The notes below the pieces were generated by a model. It saw nothing but the letters and a program-made list of their open reading frames with translations. It was not told where the DNA came from and did no database searches. From assembly GCF_001679725.1 (NCBI RefSeq), contig NZ_CP016282.1, positions 3,720,001 to 3,784,000 of the forward strand: DNA of 64,000 nucleotides, in the 5' to 3' direction. This stretch comes from Cryobacterium arcticum. Lineage in GTDB: Bacteria; Actinomycetota; Actinomycetes; Actinomycetales; Microbacteriaceae. This document shows positions 15,370 through 23,742 of the stretch, in pieces (the first letter of the stretch is position 1; every line of letters starts with the position of its first letter). The position numbers and the translations under genes are program-made.

Positions 15370-16215
15370 ATGGCGTCGAAACGGGCGACCCTGTATCGGG
15401 ATGTGCCGACGAGCGCCGTCGCCGCCGGCGGCGCGGTCTTCGCGTACCGGTCGTACGGCCCCGACGACGAACTCCCGCTGGTCATGCTGACCCACCTGGG
15501 CGCGAACCTCGACGGCTGGGACCCCCTCGTCATCGACGGCCTCGCCAGGGACCGCCGCGTCATCGCGGTGGACTATCGCGGAGTCGGCGACTCCACCGGC
15601 GCCATCCGCAGCTCGATCGACGACATGGCGGCCGACATGATCGCGGTCGTCCGCGCGCTCGGATTCACCCGCGTTGACCTCTTCGGCCTCTCGATGGGCG
15701 GGATGGTCGCCCAGGCGCTGGTCACGCAGGCGCCCGACCTCGTCGACCGGCTCATCCTCGCCGGAGCGGGCCCAGCGGGCGGGCCCGGGCTGACTCGAAT
15801 GACCGGGGTCATGGTCCGCTCCGTCCTGCGCGCGGCCCTGACATTCACCGACCCGAAGACCCTACTGTTCTTCACCCGCACGCGGACCGGCAGGAAAGCT
15901 GCCCACGACTACCTCGACAGGCTCGCCGAGCGCACCACCGACCGGGACGCTCGCGTCACGCCGGGCGCGTACCGGGCGCAGCTGACCGCGGTGAAGGAAT
16001 GGGGCGCGGCGCCGTCCGCGACATTCTCCGCACCCGGTCCGGCTCTGATCGTGCATGGCGACAGCGACCGGATGGTGCCCCCGGCCAACGCCCATACCCT
16101 CGCCCGCCTTGTGCCCGGCGCGACCGTCACGGTCTTCCCGGATTCCGGCCACGGGGTCGTCTTCCAGAACCATGACGCCTTCGTCGCTGCCACCCGCGAC
16201 TTCTTGTACCGCTGA
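15370..16215 (+). CDS. Alpha/beta hydrolase
   Basis: A 281-residue alpha/beta-hydrolase-fold enzyme. It shows the oxyanion-region strand LVMLTHLGANLDGWDP, the nucleophile elbow GLSMGGM (Ser near residue 107), an acid in HGDSDRMVP, and the catalytic His in PDSGHGVVFQ. AGGAG is spaced 5 bases from ATG 15370. A close relative lies two genes downstream at 17305. The operon partners (MDR oxidoreductase, second hydrolase, SDR) suggest breakdown or detoxification of a carbonyl or ester compound. The substrate is unknown. Confidence 0.85.
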   Translation: MASKRATLYRDVPTSAVAAGGAVFAYRSYGPDDELPLVMLTHLGANLDGWDPLVIDGLARDRRVIAVDYRGVGDSTGAIRSSIDDMAADMIAVVRALGFTRVDLFGLSMGGMVAQALVTQAPDLVDRLILAGAGPAGGPGLTRMTGVMVRSVLRAALTFTDPKTLLFFTRTRTGRKAAHDYLDRLAERTTDRDARVTPGAYRAQLTAVKEWGAAPSATFSAPGPALIVHGDSDRMVPPANAHTLARLVPGATVTVFPDSGHGVVFQNHDAFVAATRDFLYR

Positions 16216-16265
16216 TACCCCCCTCCCCCCGACCTCGTCATCCCGTTTCAAAGGAGCATCACCCC

Positions 16266-17261
16266 GTGCGATCATTCATCTTCGACACGTACACCGGCCC
16301 GCTACACGAAGCGGACGTCTCTGAACCCGCAGTGGGCGACGAGGATGTCCTGGTTCAGATGCTCGCCGCGGGCCTCAACCTGTTGGACGACAAGATTCGC
16401 ACCGGCGAATTCAAACAGATCCTCCCCTACAAGATGCCCCTGACTCTCGGCCATGACATTGCGGGAACGGTGCTCAAAGTGGGGTCCCGGGTGCGCGGCT
16501 TCACGCCGGGCGACGCCGTCTACGGCCGCGTCCGCGACGGTCGCATCGGCACCTTTTCCGAACGAATCGCCATTGCCGAGTCCGACCTTGCCCCAGCGCC
16601 CGATACCATCAGCGCCGAGGAAGCCGCCTCGCTCCCCCTCGTCGCGTTGACCGCGTGGCAGGCGCTCGTCGAGCGCGGCAACGTTCAGCCCGGACAAAAA
16701 GTGCTCATTCACGCCGGTTCCGGCGGGGTCGGCTCCATCGCGATCCAGCTGGCCAAGCATCTCGGCGCCTATGTCGCGACCACCGCCAGCGGATCCAACG
16801 CCGACTTCCTGCGCGAGCTCGGCGCCGACACCGTCATCGACTACCGCACCCAGGACTTCGAACAGGAGCTCTCCGGCTACGACTTTGTGCTCGACAGCGT
16901 GGGCGGCACGAACCTCGAGAAATCCCTGCGCATCCTGGCTCCCGGCGGCAAGGCCATCGGAATCTCCGGTCCTCCCGACCCCGATTTCGCCCGCGCGGCC
17001 GGACTGAACCCGGTTTTGCGCCTGGCGATCACTGCCCTCAGCAGCAAGGTGCGTCGGCAGGCGAAGAAGCTCGGCGTCAGCTATGAGTTCCTCTTCATGC
17101 GTGCCAGCGGCGAGCAGTTACGGGAAATCACCGCCCTGGTCGACGCCGGTATCGTCCGCCCGATCGTCGGGAAGACCTACCCCTTCAGCCACACCCCCGC
17201 AGCCCTCGAGGCCGTTGTGCGAGGCGGCTTCCGGGGCAAGCTCGTCATCACCAACCCATAA
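16266..17261 (+). CDS. Zinc-free MDR-family NADPH oxidoreductase (quinone oxidoreductase-like)
   Basis: A 331-residue medium-chain dehydrogenase/reductase that lacks the zinc-binding cysteines. Landmarks are LGHDIAGTVLKVGSRVRGF near residues 62-80, the NADPH-binding loop HAGSGGVGSIAIQLAK near 149-164, and a C-terminus IVGKTYPFSHTPAALE. Such enzymes reduce quinones or alpha,beta-unsaturated carbonyls. It starts at GTG with AAAGGAG upstream. It sits between two alpha/beta hydrolases in the same operon. Confidence 0.87.
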   Translation: MRSFIFDTYTGPLHEADVSEPAVGDEDVLVQMLAAGLNLLDDKIRTGEFKQILPYKMPLTLGHDIAGTVLKVGSRVRGFTPGDAVYGRVRDGRIGTFSERIAIAESDLAPAPDTISAEEAASLPLVALTAWQALVERGNVQPGQKVLIHAGSGGVGSIAIQLAKHLGAYVATTASGSNADFLRELGADTVIDYRTQDFEQELSGYDFVLDSVGGTNLEKSLRILAPGGKAIGISGPPDPDFARAAGLNPVLRLAITALSSKVRRQAKKLGVSYEFLFMRASGEQLREITALVDAGIVRPIVGKTYPFSHTPAALEAVVRGGFRGKLVITNP

Positions 17262-17304
17262 TCAGCCCCTCACGCGCAAAAAACCCACAACAAGGAGACC
17301 CCTC

Positions 17305-18159
17305 ATGGGCACCGCCGAACCCGTCATCACCTCGTACGCGAAAGCGCCTACCAAGACCATCACCGTGGGCGGTATCACCTACGCCTACCGGGAGCTCGGC
17401 CAGAAGGGCGGCATCCCGGTGGTGTTCTTCGTGCACCTCGCCGCCACCCTGGACAATTGGGATCCGCGGATCATCGACCCGATCGCAGCGACCCGGCACG
17501 TGATCACCTTTGACCAGCCCGGCGTCGGCGCCTCCACCGGAACGTTCCCCCGCCAGCTGGACCAGGCCGCCGATCAGGCCTACACATTCGTGACGGCCCT
17601 CGGGTACTCCCTGATCGACATCTTCTCCTTCTCCATGGGCGGGATGATCGTGCAGGACTTCGTCGTCAAGCATCCCGACATGGTGCGGAAGCTGGTGCTC
17701 ACCGGCACCGGCCCCCGCGGCGGCACCGGCATGGACAAGGTCGTCGGCACCACCTGCTGGGATCTGGTCCGCGCGACCCTCACCCGGTCGGACCCGAAAG
17801 AGTTCCTCTTCTTCAACCGCAACACCACCGGCAAGCGCGCCGGCACGGCGTTCATCAATCGCCTGAAGGAACGCACCGTCGACCGCGACAAAAACATCAC
17901 GCTCACGGCCTTCCGAACCCAGTTGAAGGCCATTCAACGCTTCGGCCGCTCAGCCCCCTCCGATCTGTCGGTGATCACCCAGCCGACCCTCATCGCCAAC
18001 GGAGACAACGACCGGATGGTGCCCTCGGTGCTCTCGAACGACCTCCACAGGCGCATCGCCGGCTCCGAGCTGATCATCTACCCCGATTCCGGCCACGGTG
18101 GCATCTTCCAGTTCCACGAGAACTTCGCCCCCGTGGCGGTGAAGTTCCTGGCCCCGTAG
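17305..18159 (+). CDS. Alpha/beta hydrolase (paralogue of the one at 15370)
   Basis: A 284-residue alpha/beta hydrolase with nucleophile elbow FSMGGMI (Ser near residue 111), acid in NGDNDRMVPS and His in PDSGHGGIFQ. It shares most of its architecture with the hydrolase at 15370: the PEFLFF/PKTLLFF segment, the NTTGKRAG/RTGRKAA motif and the ending. AAGGAG precedes ATG 17305. A longer open frame upstream overlaps the oxidoreductase and is not coding. The two hydrolases probably arose by duplication within the operon. Confidence 0.85.
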   Translation: MGTAEPVITSYAKAPTKTITVGGITYAYRELGQKGGIPVVFFVHLAATLDNWDPRIIDPIAATRHVITFDQPGVGASTGTFPRQLDQAADQAYTFVTALGYSLIDIFSFSMGGMIVQDFVVKHPDMVRKLVLTGTGPRGGTGMDKVVGTTCWDLVRATLTRSDPKEFLFFNRNTTGKRAGTAFINRLKERTVDRDKNITLTAFRTQLKAIQRFGRSAPSDLSVITQPTLIANGDNDRMVPSVLSNDLHRRIAGSELIIYPDSGHGGIFQFHENFAPVAVKFLAP

Positions 18160-18203
18160 CCCTCCCGCTCCCCATCCCTCCCCCACCTGAGAGAGTTGGC
18201 ACC

Positions 18204-18917
18204 ATGCCGTCCTTGAACAACGCTGTCGTCCTCGTTACTGGCGCGAACGGGGGCATCGGCGGCGCGTTTGTGCACGCCGCCCTCGCTCGCGGGGCCGCCA
18301 AGGTGTACGCATCCGCGCGCGCGCCGCACGAGTGGAATGACAAGCGCATCGTTCCGCTGACCCTGGACGTCACCGATTCCGGCTCGATCGCGGCGGCGGT
18401 CGCGGCTGCCGGGGATGTCACGGTATTGATCAACAACGCCGGTGGCCTCCCGCCGACCGCCAGCATGCTGGACGTCACCGAGGAGGACCTGCGAAAGGTG
18501 ATGGAGATCAACTTCTTCGCCCCAGTGCTCGTGGCGCGGGCGTTTGCCCCGATCCTCAGCGCCGCCGAGAATGCCGTACTGATCGACATGCACTCGGTCG
18601 CGAGCTGGCTCGCGTGGGGAGGCCCCTACAGTGCGTCGAAGGCCGCGCTCTGGTCGGCGACCAACTCCCTCCGACTGGAACTCGCACCCCGCGGCGTCCT
18701 CGTCACCGGAGTGCACGTGGGCTATGTGGATACCGTCATGGCCGCCCACAGCGACGGACCCAAGTTACAGCCGGCAGAGCTGGTGGACGCCGTGCTCGAC
18801 GGTGTCGAGAACGACGCCTTCGAGGTCATCGCCGACGACCTGACGGCCCAGGTCAAGGCGGGCCTTGCCGCCCCGATCGGCGTGCTGTACCCCGAACTGA
18901 GCGGCACCCTGCACTAG
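18204..18917 (+). CDS. Short-chain dehydrogenase/reductase (SDR)
   Basis: A 237-residue classical SDR. The cofactor motif is TGANGGIG (residues 12-19), followed by VLINNAGG, and the active-site set is Ser in DMHSVASW and Tyr-x-x-x-Lys in YSASKAALW. It probably oxidises or reduces a carbonyl/alcohol with NAD(P)(H). It is highly similar to the SDR at 20835, so this locus looks partially duplicated. It is the last gene of the operon that starts at 15370 and is convergent with the TetR gene at 18946. Confidence 0.87.
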   Translation: MPSLNNAVVLVTGANGGIGGAFVHAALARGAAKVYASARAPHEWNDKRIVPLTLDVTDSGSIAAAVAAAGDVTVLINNAGGLPPTASMLDVTEEDLRKVMEINFFAPVLVARAFAPILSAAENAVLIDMHSVASWLAWGGPYSASKAALWSATNSLRLELAPRGVLVTGVHVGYVDTVMAAHSDGPKLQPAELVDAVLDGVENDAFEVIADDLTAQVKAGLAAPIGVLYPELSGTLH

Positions 18918-18945
18918 CTGCCGCGTCGTTGACCCGGCCCGGGCG

Positions 18946-19548
18946 TCAGCCCGGAAGGATCGCTCTGACCTGCTCGGCGATCTCGTCGACGATCTCGTCG
19001 ACCGCTCGCCCGGCGTTCACCGTGGCGGCCATGCTGATGAACATGATGGCCGAAACGACGTGGGCCAGCGTCGCCGCCGTGGCGGGCGCGACGCGCGTAT
19101 CGCGCGCGATGACCTCGGCGACGAGTTGTTCGGTTTGTCCCGTGAGCGTGAGGGCTTCGCGGTGGTGCTGTTCCTCCGGATCGCCGAAGACGATCTCGCG
19201 GAGGTAGGTACGACCGTTCTCAACCTGCTTGCGGTTGCATTCGACGACGGGGCGGACGACGGCCAAAACGCCGGCGAGAACGCCGTCGGCGGCCGCGGCA
19301 TCGGCTCGGCCCTGCTCCAACGCCCCCGCGTAGGCCGAGTTCTGCACGAGCAGGAGCAGCTCGCCCTTCGTCTTCGCATACAGGAAGAGCGTTCCGGTGC
19401 CGATATCGGCTCGGTCGGCGACCTCCTGCGTGGTCACGTCCTCAACGCCGCGCTCCGCGAAGAGCTCCCCCGCCGCGGCAGTGATACGCGCGAGCTTGTC
19501 GAGCTTGTTGCGCTCACGACGGCCGAGCGGCCGGGATTGGACGGTCAT
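18946..19548 (-). CDS. TetR/AcrR-family regulator
   Basis: An intact 200-residue TetR protein. Its N-terminus (RPLGRRERNKLDKLARI, VTTQEVADRAD, GTLFLYAKTK) closely matches the frameshifted copy at 14678, so the two are paralogues. The C-terminal ligand domain ends ATLAHVVSAIMFISM. It is divergent from the Old Yellow Enzyme gene at 19712, with an inverted repeat AGTGA/TCACT between them. It probably regulates the OYE-SDR pair. With its sister broken, it might also control the first operon, since both control regions share TTATGAGTG half-sites. Confidence 0.87.
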   Translation of the reverse strand: MTVQSRPLGRRERNKLDKLARITAAAGELFAERGVEDVTTQEVADRADIGTGTLFLYAKTKGELLLLVQNSAYAGALEQGRADAAAADGVLAGVLAVVRPVVECNRKQVENGRTYLREIVFGDPEEQHHREALTLTGQTEQLVAEVIARDTRVAPATAATLAHVVSAIMFISMAATVNAGRAVDEIVDEIAEQVRAILPG

Positions 19549-19582
19549 AGCTCCTCCGGAAATATTTAATGACCATGATCAG

Positions 19583-19599
19583 TTATGAGTGAAGTCACT
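19583..19599. promoter_or_regulatory. Candidate TetR operator
   Basis: The inverted repeat AGTGA-AG-TCACT (19588-19599) is overlapped by TTATGAGTG (19583-19591). The reverse of TTATGAGTG, CACTCATAA, also occurs in the control region of the paralogous system at 15322-15330. It lies between the TetR gene and the OYE gene. Binding is inferred. Confidence 0.45.
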
Positions 19600-19711
19600 A
19601 CAGTGCGTGCTCGAATGTGCCTCAGCTCATTCTCCCACGCCGGTCGAAGGCCCCTGGCCCTCGACGGCACGACAGTGACGACTCATATCGACCACGTAAG
19701 GACCCATCTCC

Positions 19712-20788
19712 ATGACCGCACCCTCCCTCTGGCAGCCCTTCACCCTCGGACGCCTTGAACTGCCACATCGGCTCGCTCTGGCACCGATGACCCGAAATCG
19801 CGCGGAGACTGACGGCACGCCAGGCGATCTCGTTGCCGAGTACTACGGCCAGCGCGCATCGCTCGGACTGATCATCACGGAGGGCACCCAGCCCTCTGAC
19901 GATGGCCAGGGCTACTTCGGTACCCCCGGCATCTACACCGAGCAGCACATCGCCGGCTGGCGCAAGGTCGCCGACACCGTGCACGCGAATGGCGGCGCCC
20001 TGTACATCCAGCTCATGCACGCGGGCCGGATCTCGCACCCTGACAACACCCCGCACCACCGCCAGCCGGTTGCACCGTCGGCCATCAACCCCGAGCAGGA
20101 GATGTTCACTGCGACCGGCCCGCAGCCGATCCCCACGCCGCGCGAATTGAGTGTCGCGGAGATTCAGTCCACCATCGCGGAATTCCGGCATGCAGCAGCC
20201 TCGGCGATCGCCGCGGGCGCGGACGGCGTCGAGATCCATGGTGCCAACGGCTACCTCCTCCACCAGTTCCTCTCCCCCAACGCGAACCACCGCAAGGATA
20301 GCTACGGTGGCAACGTGGAGAACCGCTCGCGATTCGCCATCGAGGTCGCCCAGGCTGTCGCCGAGGAGATCGGCGCGGACCGGGTCGGCATCCGTCTCTC
20401 CCCGGCCATGCCGCTGGGCGGACTCGACGAAGGCGACACCGAGACCGTGCGCCTGCAGTACCACCACTTGGTCGGCGAACTGGCAAAGCTCCAGCTCGCC
20501 TTCCTGCACGTGCACCACGTCGGAGACGACGAGTTGCTGCGCTCGCTGCGGGAGGCCTGGCCGACCGCCGTCCTCGTCGTGCGCTACGGACGGGGTCGCG
20601 AGCAGATCGCCGACGACATCGATGCCGGCCTGGCCGACATCGCTCCACTGGGACGATTCGCCCTGGCGAACCCCGACGTCGTCGAACGCCTGCGCGCCGG
20701 TGCGCCGCTGAACGAGCTGGACCCCGCCACGCTCTACGTCGGCGGCGCCGCCGGCTACACCGACTACCCGGTTCTCACCCCGGCCTGA
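19712..20788 (+). CDS. Old Yellow Enzyme-family alkene reductase
   Basis: A 358-residue FMN-dependent TIM-barrel enzyme that reduces activated C=C bonds with NAD(P)H. Landmarks are RLALAPMTRNRA near the start, the HxxN substrate-binding motif in VEIHGANGYLLHQFLSP, NRKDSYGG-type NHRKDSYGGNVENR, and RVGIRLSP. The final third contains an FMN-phosphate loop variant. It is followed after 46 bases by an SDR, giving a reductase pair for unsaturated carbonyl compounds. Control is probably by the divergent TetR. Confidence 0.9.
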   Translation: MTAPSLWQPFTLGRLELPHRLALAPMTRNRAETDGTPGDLVAEYYGQRASLGLIITEGTQPSDDGQGYFGTPGIYTEQHIAGWRKVADTVHANGGALYIQLMHAGRISHPDNTPHHRQPVAPSAINPEQEMFTATGPQPIPTPRELSVAEIQSTIAEFRHAAASAIAAGADGVEIHGANGYLLHQFLSPNANHRKDSYGGNVENRSRFAIEVAQAVAEEIGADRVGIRLSPAMPLGGLDEGDTETVRLQYHHLVGELAKLQLAFLHVHHVGDDELLRSLREAWPTAVLVVRYGRGREQIADDIDAGLADIAPLGRFALANPDVVERLRAGAPLNELDPATLYVGGAAGYTDYPVLTPA

Positions 20789-20834
20789 CGCACACCCCCA
20801 CACCCCACACCCCCCCAACAGAAAGTTCACCATC

Positions 20835-21548
20835 ATGCCCTCACTTACTGGAGCAGTCGTCCTCGTCACCGGCGCGAACGGCGGCATCGGCACCAACTTC
20901 GTTCACGAAGCCCTCGCCCGCGGAGCCGCCAAGGTCTACGCGACAGCCCGCACCCCGCGCAACTGGGATGACGAGCGCATCGTGCCGCTGGTCCTCGACG
21001 TCACCGACGCGGCATCGATTGCGGCCGTAATCGCCGCAGCGCCCGACGTGACTGTGCTCATCAACAACGCCGGAACCTCCGCGTCCACCCCTGGCATCCT
21101 GACGCACAGCGACGAGGAGATCCGCGCGAACGTGGAGACCAACTTCCTCGGCCCGCTGTTCCTGGCCCGCGCCTACGCGCCGCTGCTCGCGCACCGCACC
21201 GGTGCGGCCATCATCGATATCCACTCCGCGCTCAGCTGGTATGCCGTCGCCGGCATCTACAGCGCCACCAAGGCGGCGCTGTGGTCGGCGACCAATTCCA
21301 TCCGCCTCGAGCTGGCGCCGGCCGGAGTACACGTCGTCGGCGTTCACGTCGGCTGGGTCGACACGGCCATGGCGGCGCACACGAACGACGCGAAGCTCGA
21401 CCCCGCGGTGCTCGTCGCGAGGGTGTTCGACGCGACTGAGGCCGGCGAATACGAAGTCCTCGCCGACGAGGCCTCGGTACAGGCAAAGGCCGGGCTCAGC
21501 GCACCGCTCGAGGCCGTCTACCCGCAGCTGGTCGCGGTGACCAGCTAG
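20835..21548 (+). CDS. Short-chain dehydrogenase/reductase (SDR), paralogue of the SDR at 18204
   Basis: A 237-residue SDR identical in length to the one at 18204. Motifs are TGANGGIG, INNAGT, Ser in DIHSALSW and YSATKAALW. The shared opening (AVVLVTGANGGIG) and long matching stretches indicate a recent duplication. It is downstream of the OYE gene and shares its operon. A strong hairpin follows its stop codon. The substrate is unknown; a carbonyl product of the OYE is plausible. Confidence 0.87.
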   Translation: MPSLTGAVVLVTGANGGIGTNFVHEALARGAAKVYATARTPRNWDDERIVPLVLDVTDAASIAAVIAAAPDVTVLINNAGTSASTPGILTHSDEEIRANVETNFLGPLFLARAYAPLLAHRTGAAIIDIHSALSWYAVAGIYSATKAALWSATNSIRLELAPAGVHVVGVHVGWVDTAMAAHTNDAKLDPAVLVARVFDATEAGEYEVLADEASVQAKAGLSAPLEAVYPQLVAVTS

Positions 21549-21566
21549 TCGATACGGGACCACCCG

Positions 21567-21609
21567 ACCGCTAGCGGAGGTGCACTCAGTCGGCACCTCC
21601 GCCAGCGGT
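21567..21609. terminator. Bidirectional terminator hairpin
   Basis: Arms ACCGCTAGCGGAGGTGC (21567-21583) and GCACCTCCGCCAGCGGT (21593-21609) pair over 17 bases with one mismatch and a 9-base loop. It lies between convergent genes (SDR and YdeI-like) and overlaps the last codons of the latter. No long T-tract follows, as is common in actinobacteria. Confidence 0.7.
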
Positions 21610-22197
21610 GGTCCTGCTCCATTGGGCTGCGCGTTGGTTTCGGGAGGCGCGCTCTGCGGTTTCGAGGATCCGAGCGGCTCGGGTTTGGGGTCGTTTGGCT
21701 TGGACGATCCATTCGAGGATGCCGCGGCGGGCCGACGGGGGAAACCGGTCCCAGTTCGCCCGTGCGGGAGGCTTCTCGCCGAACGCCTCGTCGAGGTCCG
21801 CTGGAACAATCAGGTCCTCGACATCATCGAGCAGCGTCCAGGCGCCACTACTCATCGCCTGAGCGATCACCGCTTCACCGGCAGGCAGCATAAGTCCGGC
21901 CGCACGGCCGGTCTCCACCCGGATCTTGTTCGGCCGGGACCAGGCACTCGTCGGTTTTCGGGGCGAGAAATAGAGCATCGTTCGCTCCTCGTCGAGTTTC
22001 TGCGGTTTGCTGTCCACCCAGCCCACGCACAAAGCCTCTGAGACGGCATCGTCGTAACTGACCGAGGGCCTGCCCGTGGCTTTCTTCCACGACACCAGCC
22101 AGACGGCTTTCTCGTGTTCGTGGTGTGCGATCAACCACCGGCGCCACTCAGCGCGAGTCTCGGCATGCACCCTTGGCGCTGTGGCGGGGGTAGCCAC
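21586..22197 (-). CDS. YdeI/OmpD-associated family protein
   Basis: A 203-residue cytoplasmic protein. The opening RVHAETRAEWRRWLIAHH, the core VSYDDAVSEALCVGWVDS and the segment MLYFSPRKPTSAWSRPNK are characteristic of the YdeI family. The C-terminal ARANWDRFPPSARRGILEWI is the conserved tail, followed by AKRPQTRAARI. The biochemical role is not established; some members are linked to peptide resistance. It is 7 bases upstream-adjacent to an SRPBCC gene on the same strand, so the two are probably one transcript. Confidence 0.85.
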   Translation of the reverse strand: MATPATAPRVHAETRAEWRRWLIAHHEHEKAVWLVSWKKATGRPSVSYDDAVSEALCVGWVDSKPQKLDEERTMLYFSPRKPTSAWSRPNKIRVETGRAAGLMLPAGEAVIAQAMSSGAWTLLDDVEDLIVPADLDEAFGEKPPARANWDRFPPSARRGILEWIVQAKRPQTRAARILETAERASRNQRAAQWSRTTAGGGAD

Positions 22198-22204
22198 CGG
22201 TCAC

Positions 22205-22612
22205 CTAGCTGTCGGCGAGCTTGGCCGCGATCGATCTCAACGCCTCGTCGAGACTGTCCTGGATTCCCGGGTAGCTCGCCGAGGTCGTGAGGGTGAGGTT
22301 CAGGCGAGTGACATCGTCGCTTTCTTCGGCGCTGAGTCGGCCGTGATACTCGTCGTTCTCGGGCGAGCCCCACGAGATGACATGGTCGGCGGGGTCGGAA
22401 CGGAACCAGGCGTCGGCAGTGACCGGCTCACCATTGTCGTCATCGGCACCGTTGGGATCGATGACCGCGGTCGTGCGCACCAGCTCGGGCCCCACGAGCT
22501 CGGCCGAAGTGATGCGGGGGAAGTAGTAGGGGAGGTTGCGGGGGTCGGCTATGAAAGCGAACGAATCATCCAGCGACTGGGGAAGGTCGATCGTCGCGGT
22601 GTAGTCGGTCAT
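22205..22612 (-). CDS. SRPBCC (START/Bet v1-like) domain protein
   Basis: A 135-residue single-domain protein. It opens TATIDLPQSLDDSFAFIADP, then has NLPYYFPRITSAELVG and ends in an amphipathic helix (DSLDEALRSIAAKLADS). This fits the polyketide cyclase/SRPBCC fold, which binds hydrophobic ligands. No catalytic residues can be assigned. It is the first gene of a pair with the YdeI-like gene, whose start is only 7 bases away. Confidence 0.75.
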   Translation of the reverse strand: MTDYTATIDLPQSLDDSFAFIADPRNLPYYFPRITSAELVGPELVRTTAVIDPNGADDDNGEPVTADAWFRSDPADHVISWGSPENDEYHGRLSAEESDDVTRLNLTLTTSASYPGIQDSLDEALRSIAAKLADS

Positions 22613-22832
22613 ATGAGTGAACCCTTCTGACAGTCGGTCGATGCGCAGGTGCCAGCTGGACCGACAAACGCCAGTCCGCCGAATACTGGTGACGAGATAG
22701 TAACCGAAGTGGACCCGCGTTCACCGGCTCAACTCGCACCGCTGGTCACCGGCGTGACAGGGTGCCGGCGACCGCCAGTGTGACTCCCGCCGGCGCGGTA
22801 CCGCCCGTCGTGGTGCACCCGCCATTGCCAAG

Positions 22833-22851
22833 TGAGGGTTACCTAACCTAG
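22833..22851. promoter_or_regulatory. DtxR/IdeR-type iron box
   Basis: The 19-mer TGAGGGTTACCTAACCTAG matches 13 of 19 positions of the IdeR consensus, including a perfect right half CTAACCTA-type core. It overlaps the -10-like TAACCT (22844-22849) of the siderophore-interacting gene, so iron-loaded repressor would block transcription. The remainder of 22613-22832 shows only imperfect hairpins. Confidence 0.7.
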
Positions 22852-22862
22852 TGTCGAAGGTG

Positions 22863-23714
22863 ATGACTTCCCCCACCGCCGCACCCACGCCCGCCACCCG
22901 GATCGCTCCCGCTCGGGCCGCCCGGCCGCAGATCACCCTCCAGGTCGTGCGGCGCGAACAGCTCAGCGCACACCTGGTGCGGATCGTGCTCTCCGGGGAC
23001 GAGTTCGACGACTTCGTCACCAACGACTCCACCGACAAGTACGTGAAGATCTACTTCACCAAGCCCGAACTGGGCCTCACCGCTCCCTTCGATCTCACCG
23101 AGCTGCGCCAGACGCTGGCCCCGGACGACCTGCCCGTGACCCGCACCTACACCGTCAGGGCCGTCGACGCGGAAGCTCGCACGCTCACCATCGACTTCGT
23201 CGTGCACGGCGACACCGGACTGGCCGGGCCGTGGGCGAACGCCGCCCAGCCGGGCGACCTCCTCACCCTCTCCGCCCCCGGCGGCGGCTACGCTCCCGAT
23301 CCGGCATCCGACTGGCACCTGTTCGCCGGCGACCAGTCGGCGCTGCCGGCCATCGCCTCGGCCCTGGCCGCGTTGCCCGGCACCGCGTCTGGCCTCGCCT
23401 TCATCCAGGTGCCCGACGCCAGCGAGGTCCTCCCCCTCGAAGCCCCGCCGGCGGTGCAGATCCGCTGGCTGTTCGGCGACGACCCGGCAATCCTCGTGCG
23501 AGAGGTGGATGCGGCCACCTGGCTGCCCGGCCGCCCGCAGATTTTCGCCCACGGCGAGCGCTCCGCCATGAAGGGACTGCGCGAGGTATTCGCCGGACGC
23601 GGGGTGCACAGGTCCGAACTCTCCCTCTCGGGCTACTGGGCCTTGGGCCGCACCGAGGACCGCTTCCAGGCCGAGAAACGCGAACCCGTCGGCGTGATCC
23701 TGCCGGTGTCCTAG
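22863..23714 (+). CDS. Siderophore-interacting protein, FAD-dependent ferric reductase
   Basis: A 283-residue cytoplasmic flavoprotein of the ViuB/SIP family that releases iron from imported ferric siderophores by reduction. It has the FAD-binding motif TRTYTVR, a VVHGDTGLAGPWANAAQPGD segment, the NAD(P)-binding-like block LFAGDQSALPAIASAL, and the family C-terminus SGYWALGRTEDRFQAEK. The ATG at 22863 is preferred to GTG 22851, which lies inside the iron box and only two bases from the -10. Expression is predicted under iron limitation. No siderophore transporter is adjacent. Confidence 0.88.
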   Translation: MTSPTAAPTPATRIAPARAARPQITLQVVRREQLSAHLVRIVLSGDEFDDFVTNDSTDKYVKIYFTKPELGLTAPFDLTELRQTLAPDDLPVTRTYTVRAVDAEARTLTIDFVVHGDTGLAGPWANAAQPGDLLTLSAPGGGYAPDPASDWHLFAGDQSALPAIASALAALPGTASGLAFIQVPDASEVLPLEAPPAVQIRWLFGDDPAILVREVDAATWLPGRPQIFAHGERSAMKGLREVFAGRGVHRSELSLSGYWALGRTEDRFQAEKREPVGVILPVS

Positions 23715-23742
23715 CGTCGCATCGTTGACGCTCTCGCGCGTC

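Noticed and set aside
22851..22862. GTG 22851 as the start of the siderophore-interacting gene
   Set aside because: It lies inside the iron box and two bases from the -10 box; the ATG at 22863 is more likely.
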